From positions 9,411,861 to 9,475,860 of the forward strand of contig CM060172.1 in assembly GCA_030549775.1 (NCBI GenBank): a stretch of DNA of 64,000 bases, written 5' to 3'. The stretch's first letter is position 1. Each line of letters begins with the position of its first letter. This stretch comes from Tamarix chinensis. Taxonomy: Eukaryota > Streptophyta > Magnoliopsida > Caryophyllales > Tamaricaceae. The notes beneath the pieces were generated by a model. The model saw only the letters and a program-made list of their open reading frames with translations. It did no database searches and had not been told where the DNA came from. Positions 60,700 to 64,000 of this stretch are shown piece after piece. The position numbers were made by a program, and so were the translations under genes.

Positions 60700-62560
60700 T
60701 CTCCTTGATAGAAATCCTATGGTAATAGCTAATCCTTACCATTGTTGGAAAGGGCGAGGCCTCTAATCTTAGGACTGACTAGCATATTTAGTGACACTAG
60801 CTATCGATAAAGGAACTCTCTGAGTCTACAAGTATGGCTACTAGATAGATCCTGTACTCTAAGATCTAGACCGGCTCCTCTAGATGTTGACACCCCCAAA
60901 TTGGTATTTATAAGCTCTGTGCCCCACCATGCCATATCCATGACATGACACCTTGTTACCTCTACAGTTTAGCCCCAGGTGATATGTTCCTCATTGCTTA
61001 CAGTTGTAGTGTTTCTCCTTGGCATGACCCTAAGATAGACCTCCAACTTGGGGCATTAACCCCATGATCCTACCATATCTAGGCGGAAATATTCCTCTCA
61101 AAAATGCCTTCTTTCTCTCGCTATGATGTTGGCGGCCCTCAAACTTCTTTTTACTCCCTGACTAAGTAATTTGTGCTTCAATGACTCGGGATGCCTCTAA
61201 ATATTTCTCGTACATCCCTACCATGTATGCCAGAGTAAATCCCAATAATAACTCCTGATATCTGATCCCTAGACAAATCTTGAAGCAATGGACTTACATC
61301 ACTTTGTTAGCTTCCACTTCTAAAGAAAATTGGACCAATTCCATGGATCGAGTGTAATACTCCTCAACAAAAATACCCCTTTTCCAAAGAGCCATAAAAT
61401 TTTCATACTTCTTCATTTAGCGATGATTTGGGTAGAAGTGGGCACGTAGCACCTCTACGAATGGTCCCTATGCCATATGTTATCCACACTTATGTTGGAC
61501 GCTCCTCTACCATATGTCTGCCCTTACTCTCAAGTAGCATACCACCATGTCAACCCTCCAATCTGTAGGGGAACCACAAGTGGAAAAAGTCTACTCCATA
61601 TCCTTGACCCATCTCTCCATGATGTCAGGGTCCTCTTGGCCATTGAAGATCGGTGGATGATGATGACTGGCCCTTCTAAGCCAATCATTCAGAATTGGTG
61701 TAGCTACTGGCACTAGTATTGGTTGTGGTTCTTGAATCTAGCCCTCCATGTAGGCTATGACAGTCTCTAGGAATGACTTAATACACTTGTAATGGTGGTT
61801 AGCAGCTATTGATTCCTAATGACTAAAAGTAATTAGGTGAGAAATTTAATCTACCAAGTACTCCTCAATGGACATACCCTTTGCTAAAGAGCCATAAAAT
61901 TTTCATGCTTCTTCATTTAGAGGTGATTCGGGTAGAAGTGGGCATGTAGCACCTACAGGAATGGTCCCTATACCATAGGTTATCCACCCTTATATTGGAT
62001 GCTCCTCTACCATGCGTCTGCCTTTCATCTCAAGTAGCATTCCTCCATGTCAACCCTCCTATTTGTAGGGCAACCACAAGCAGTGAAAGTCTACTCCATA
62101 TCTTTAACCCATATCTCCATGATGTCAAGGTCCTCCTAGCCCTTGAAGATCGGTGGATTATGATGCCTAGCCCTTGTAAGCCAATCTTTTAGAATTGGTG
62201 TAGTTACTGACACTAGTAGTGGTTGGGTGCTCAAATTTGACCCTTCATGTAGGATGCGATAGTCTCCAAGAATGACTTTATGCACTTGTAGTGGTGGTTA
62301 GCAGCTATTGATTCCTAATGACTAAAAGTATTTAGGGGAGAAATTCAATCTACCAAGTACCAAGACTCACACAACAAGTTATCATTAAGGTTATCTACTA
62401 AACTTTCCCAATCCACTCCCACTCAAGGAAATTTTGGGTTTAGAAATAATTAAACTTGCTAGAAAAATTAGAGGGAAAAGTTTTAGAAATACCATCTTGT
62501 GGTATTAGCAAAAATCATTAAAAATGAAAAATCCTGGTGTATCAGCTTAATTATTTTTGA
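60700..62560 (-). pseudogene. Gag of element C, with duplicated capsid region
   Basis: The minus strand starts left of the primer site. The capsid-like gag segment (FNGQEDPDIMERWV, then DIW.RSV and a FYP end) occurs twice, in 62358-61859 and 61858-61358. A broken zinc knuckle is near 61020-60970: YNCKQ.GTYH..NC with a stop in place of the second cysteine. Stops such as TGG to TAG are frequent. The 79- and 65-codon plus frames (61477-61716, 61995-62192) are shadows of the two copies. Confidence 0.7.
61358..62358. repeat. Tandem direct duplication, period about 500 bp
   Basis: Copy 1 is about 61358-61858 and copy 2 about 61859-62358. Landmarks repeat at 500-501 bp: AGAGCCATAAAATTTTCAT (61389 and 61889), GACGCTCCTCTACCAT or its variant (61499 and about 62000), and GCAGCTATTGATTCCTAATG (61801 and 62300). 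The copies differ at scattered sites. Confidence 0.9.
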
Positions 62561-62582
62561 AAGTAGTGTGTTTTATGAAAAA

Positions 62583-62594
62583 CTCTAATACCAA
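62583..62594 (-). other. Primer-binding site of element C (initiator Met tRNA type)
   Basis: The minus strand reads TTGGTATTAGAG, 11 of 12 matches to the usual TTGGTATCAGAG, two bases from the LTR end at 62597 and followed by TTTTTC. Confidence 0.8.
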
Positions 62595-62596
62595 CC

Positions 62597-63900
62597 TATA
62601 ACAACCCCATTTTTTACTACTGAGAAATTTCATTTAAAATAATACTAAAGAGAAAATATACTTAGGAAAAATGGGGTGCTACCATCATACCTAACACAAC
62701 ATAGATGTTTGCCGCCTACTTCATATTAGATACCAGGCTGAAACTAACCAACCCATTTAAAATAGAGTGTATAAACTTAAATTACATAATTATTTAAAAG
62801 ATTGTTTACAATAAAGTACCTCGTCAATCCCCTACCAAGTCAAATATAGGAAGATAGATTAGTTAAGAATACAAGGGGATATTAAAACAAGATTAGGGTG
62901 TGACACCAAAATCATAGTCCATTGCGGACCACATAAAATCTTCTAGATATCCACACTATCAAGCTTTAAACCCAAGCTGAGGTAAGCCCACTATTAGCCA
63001 TCCCTAAGAAACTACACATGTCCATCTACTCATGGGAATAATCAAGTGACCAAGCGAGAAAATAGGTATATCATTACATTATGGATTGAGTATGGCAGGT
63101 TACCTTCAAAATAGAATCATAAGTATGTAGTATTTTATCATAACATGGATATCATATCTATTATGCATCATACTAATGCCATATAAATAAAGATAGTAAT
63201 GCATCAGGATATACTATCATGAATAACTAAGGCAACTTAGAATGTATCATACTTTCCTTCATATTATAATAAGATATTTAATCACACATGTACAAGGAAA
63301 ATTAATCCTGACAACCACTAAGGTTTATTTTCTTACTTTCTCAATTGATTAGATTATACCATTTCCTTATCTATATATTTATATAGTCTAACATCCAGTC
63401 AATTCTTCTAATCATTAACTAGTTAGTCCTTTAAGCTATTATCCAAGTATACATGCTAGCTTTTACCCTTTTTATCATCCAAACCATTGTCATCATCATT
63501 ATATAATTAATTTCCATTTCACTTCTCATCAACAAAATTTTGTCTTCGAGCGATAGACTTTGCACCACCCCATAGTCTCACATACCATGGAAGTCTATCT
63601 AAACCAAGGGGTATAAGTCCAGGCTGAAGACAATAAGCAAATTGGACATAATCTAGGCTAAAGCTAATAAGCAAAATAGACATAAGTCTAAGACAAAGCC
63701 AAATATGGACATAAGTTCAGGACTAAGTCAACTATGTAGGTAATCGGACCCTTTAGTACTTATACGCCTTAGTATGTCATCAGTGTCTAGAGTAGACATG
63801 GCACCGAGATATTTAGGATCTTGCCCAAAGGCTAAGATCGATAACATTAATAAATGCCCAAAAGAAGACTAACCCCATGTAGCTAATCAAGGATCGGGTA
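62597..63900 (-). mobile_element. LTR, family I (5' LTR of C), split by E6
   Basis: It starts TATAACAACCCCATTTTTTA with TACTACTGAGAAATTTC, next to the primer site, so it is the 5' LTR of C. It shares general layout with families E and B (ACTACTGA block, GGTGCTACC block, CTACTCATGGGAATAA block near 63021) but is diverged. At 63901 the E6 copy interrupts it, and its end is beyond the window. Confidence 0.6.
63606..63735. repeat. Short tandem repeat in LTR I, unit about 37 bp
   Basis: About four diverged units containing GGACATAAGTCYAGGCTAA and AATAAGCAAAT. Confidence 0.7.
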
Positions 63901-64000
63901 TGTAACACTCCCAAAATTCACTACTGAAAATTTTTGTTTTATTAAAAGGATTAGCGAAAGCAAAATAACAAACTGTGAATTTTGGGGATATTACCGCCAC
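63901..64000 (-). mobile_element. Start of a sixth family E copy (E6)
   Basis: TGTAACACTCCCAAAATTCA, then ACTACTGAAAATTTTTG and GTGAATTTTGGGGATATTACC match E1 and E4 for the first 100 bp. The window ends just where the near-terminal hairpin would begin. The preceding 5 bp are GGGTA, so that is the TSD expected on the far side. Confidence 0.75.

Overview
This window looks like intergenic heterochromatin from a large plant genome, probably a flowering plant. I find no host gene, tRNA, rRNA or CRISPR array. The evidence for a plant is an L1-type LINE with a DUF4283-like ORF1, a Ty3/gypsy element with an initiator-Met-tRNA primer site and a C-terminal region like that of Del/Tekay chromoviruses, several LTR families with TGTAAYACCCC termini, and plant telobox motifs. 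The long open frames lie in low-complexity or tandem-repeat DNA and are not genes.

The DNA is built of nested retrotransposons. I resolved it from TG..CA-type termini, 5-bp target-site duplications (TSDs) and comparison of paralogous flanks. (1) 1-10067: an LTR of family G, interrupted by a solo LTR of family F (F1, 1143-9734), itself interrupted by a 5.1-kb solo LTR of family E (E1, 3889-9019, TSD GGCCG). (2) 10381-15335: a second E copy (E2). (3) 16718-29939: a second F solo LTR (F2, TSD CATTT) carrying two E-type LTRs in opposite orientations (E3, TSD GCCAT; E4, TSD CTAAT). (4) 31.2-36.0 kb: a decayed minus-strand LINE. (5) 37970-41055: a plus-strand LTR fragment (H), broken by an LTR start (D). 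D is broken by a full-length but dead Ty3/gypsy element B (41134-57617, TSD ACCAT), whose left LTR holds another E copy (E5, probable TSD TATTA), which itself contains an 857-bp solo LTR (TSD GTAGT). (6) 57623-64000: gag remnants of D, an LTR fragment, a second gypsy remnant (C) with a duplicated gag region and a clear primer-binding site, another LTR (I), and the first 100 bp of a sixth E copy.

Family E is the most notable content: non-coding LTR units of about 4.5-5.4 kb, present here five times with no internal domain. Each has a near-terminal hairpin, an array of CCAC..GTGG dyads with a conserved tail, a large internal tandem repeat and a strand-asymmetric purine/pyrimidine tract. Parts of this architecture recur, with apparently compensated stem changes, in families B, C and G. 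The families therefore seem to share an LTR ancestor and perhaps structured RNA elements.

The coding remnants (gag, protease, RT, RNase H and integrase of B; gag to RNase H of C; ORF1, endonuclease and RT of the LINE) are all broken by stops, frameshifts or lost catalytic residues, so nothing here is likely to be autonomous. Coordinates of degenerate domains are approximate, and all homology calls were made by eye.
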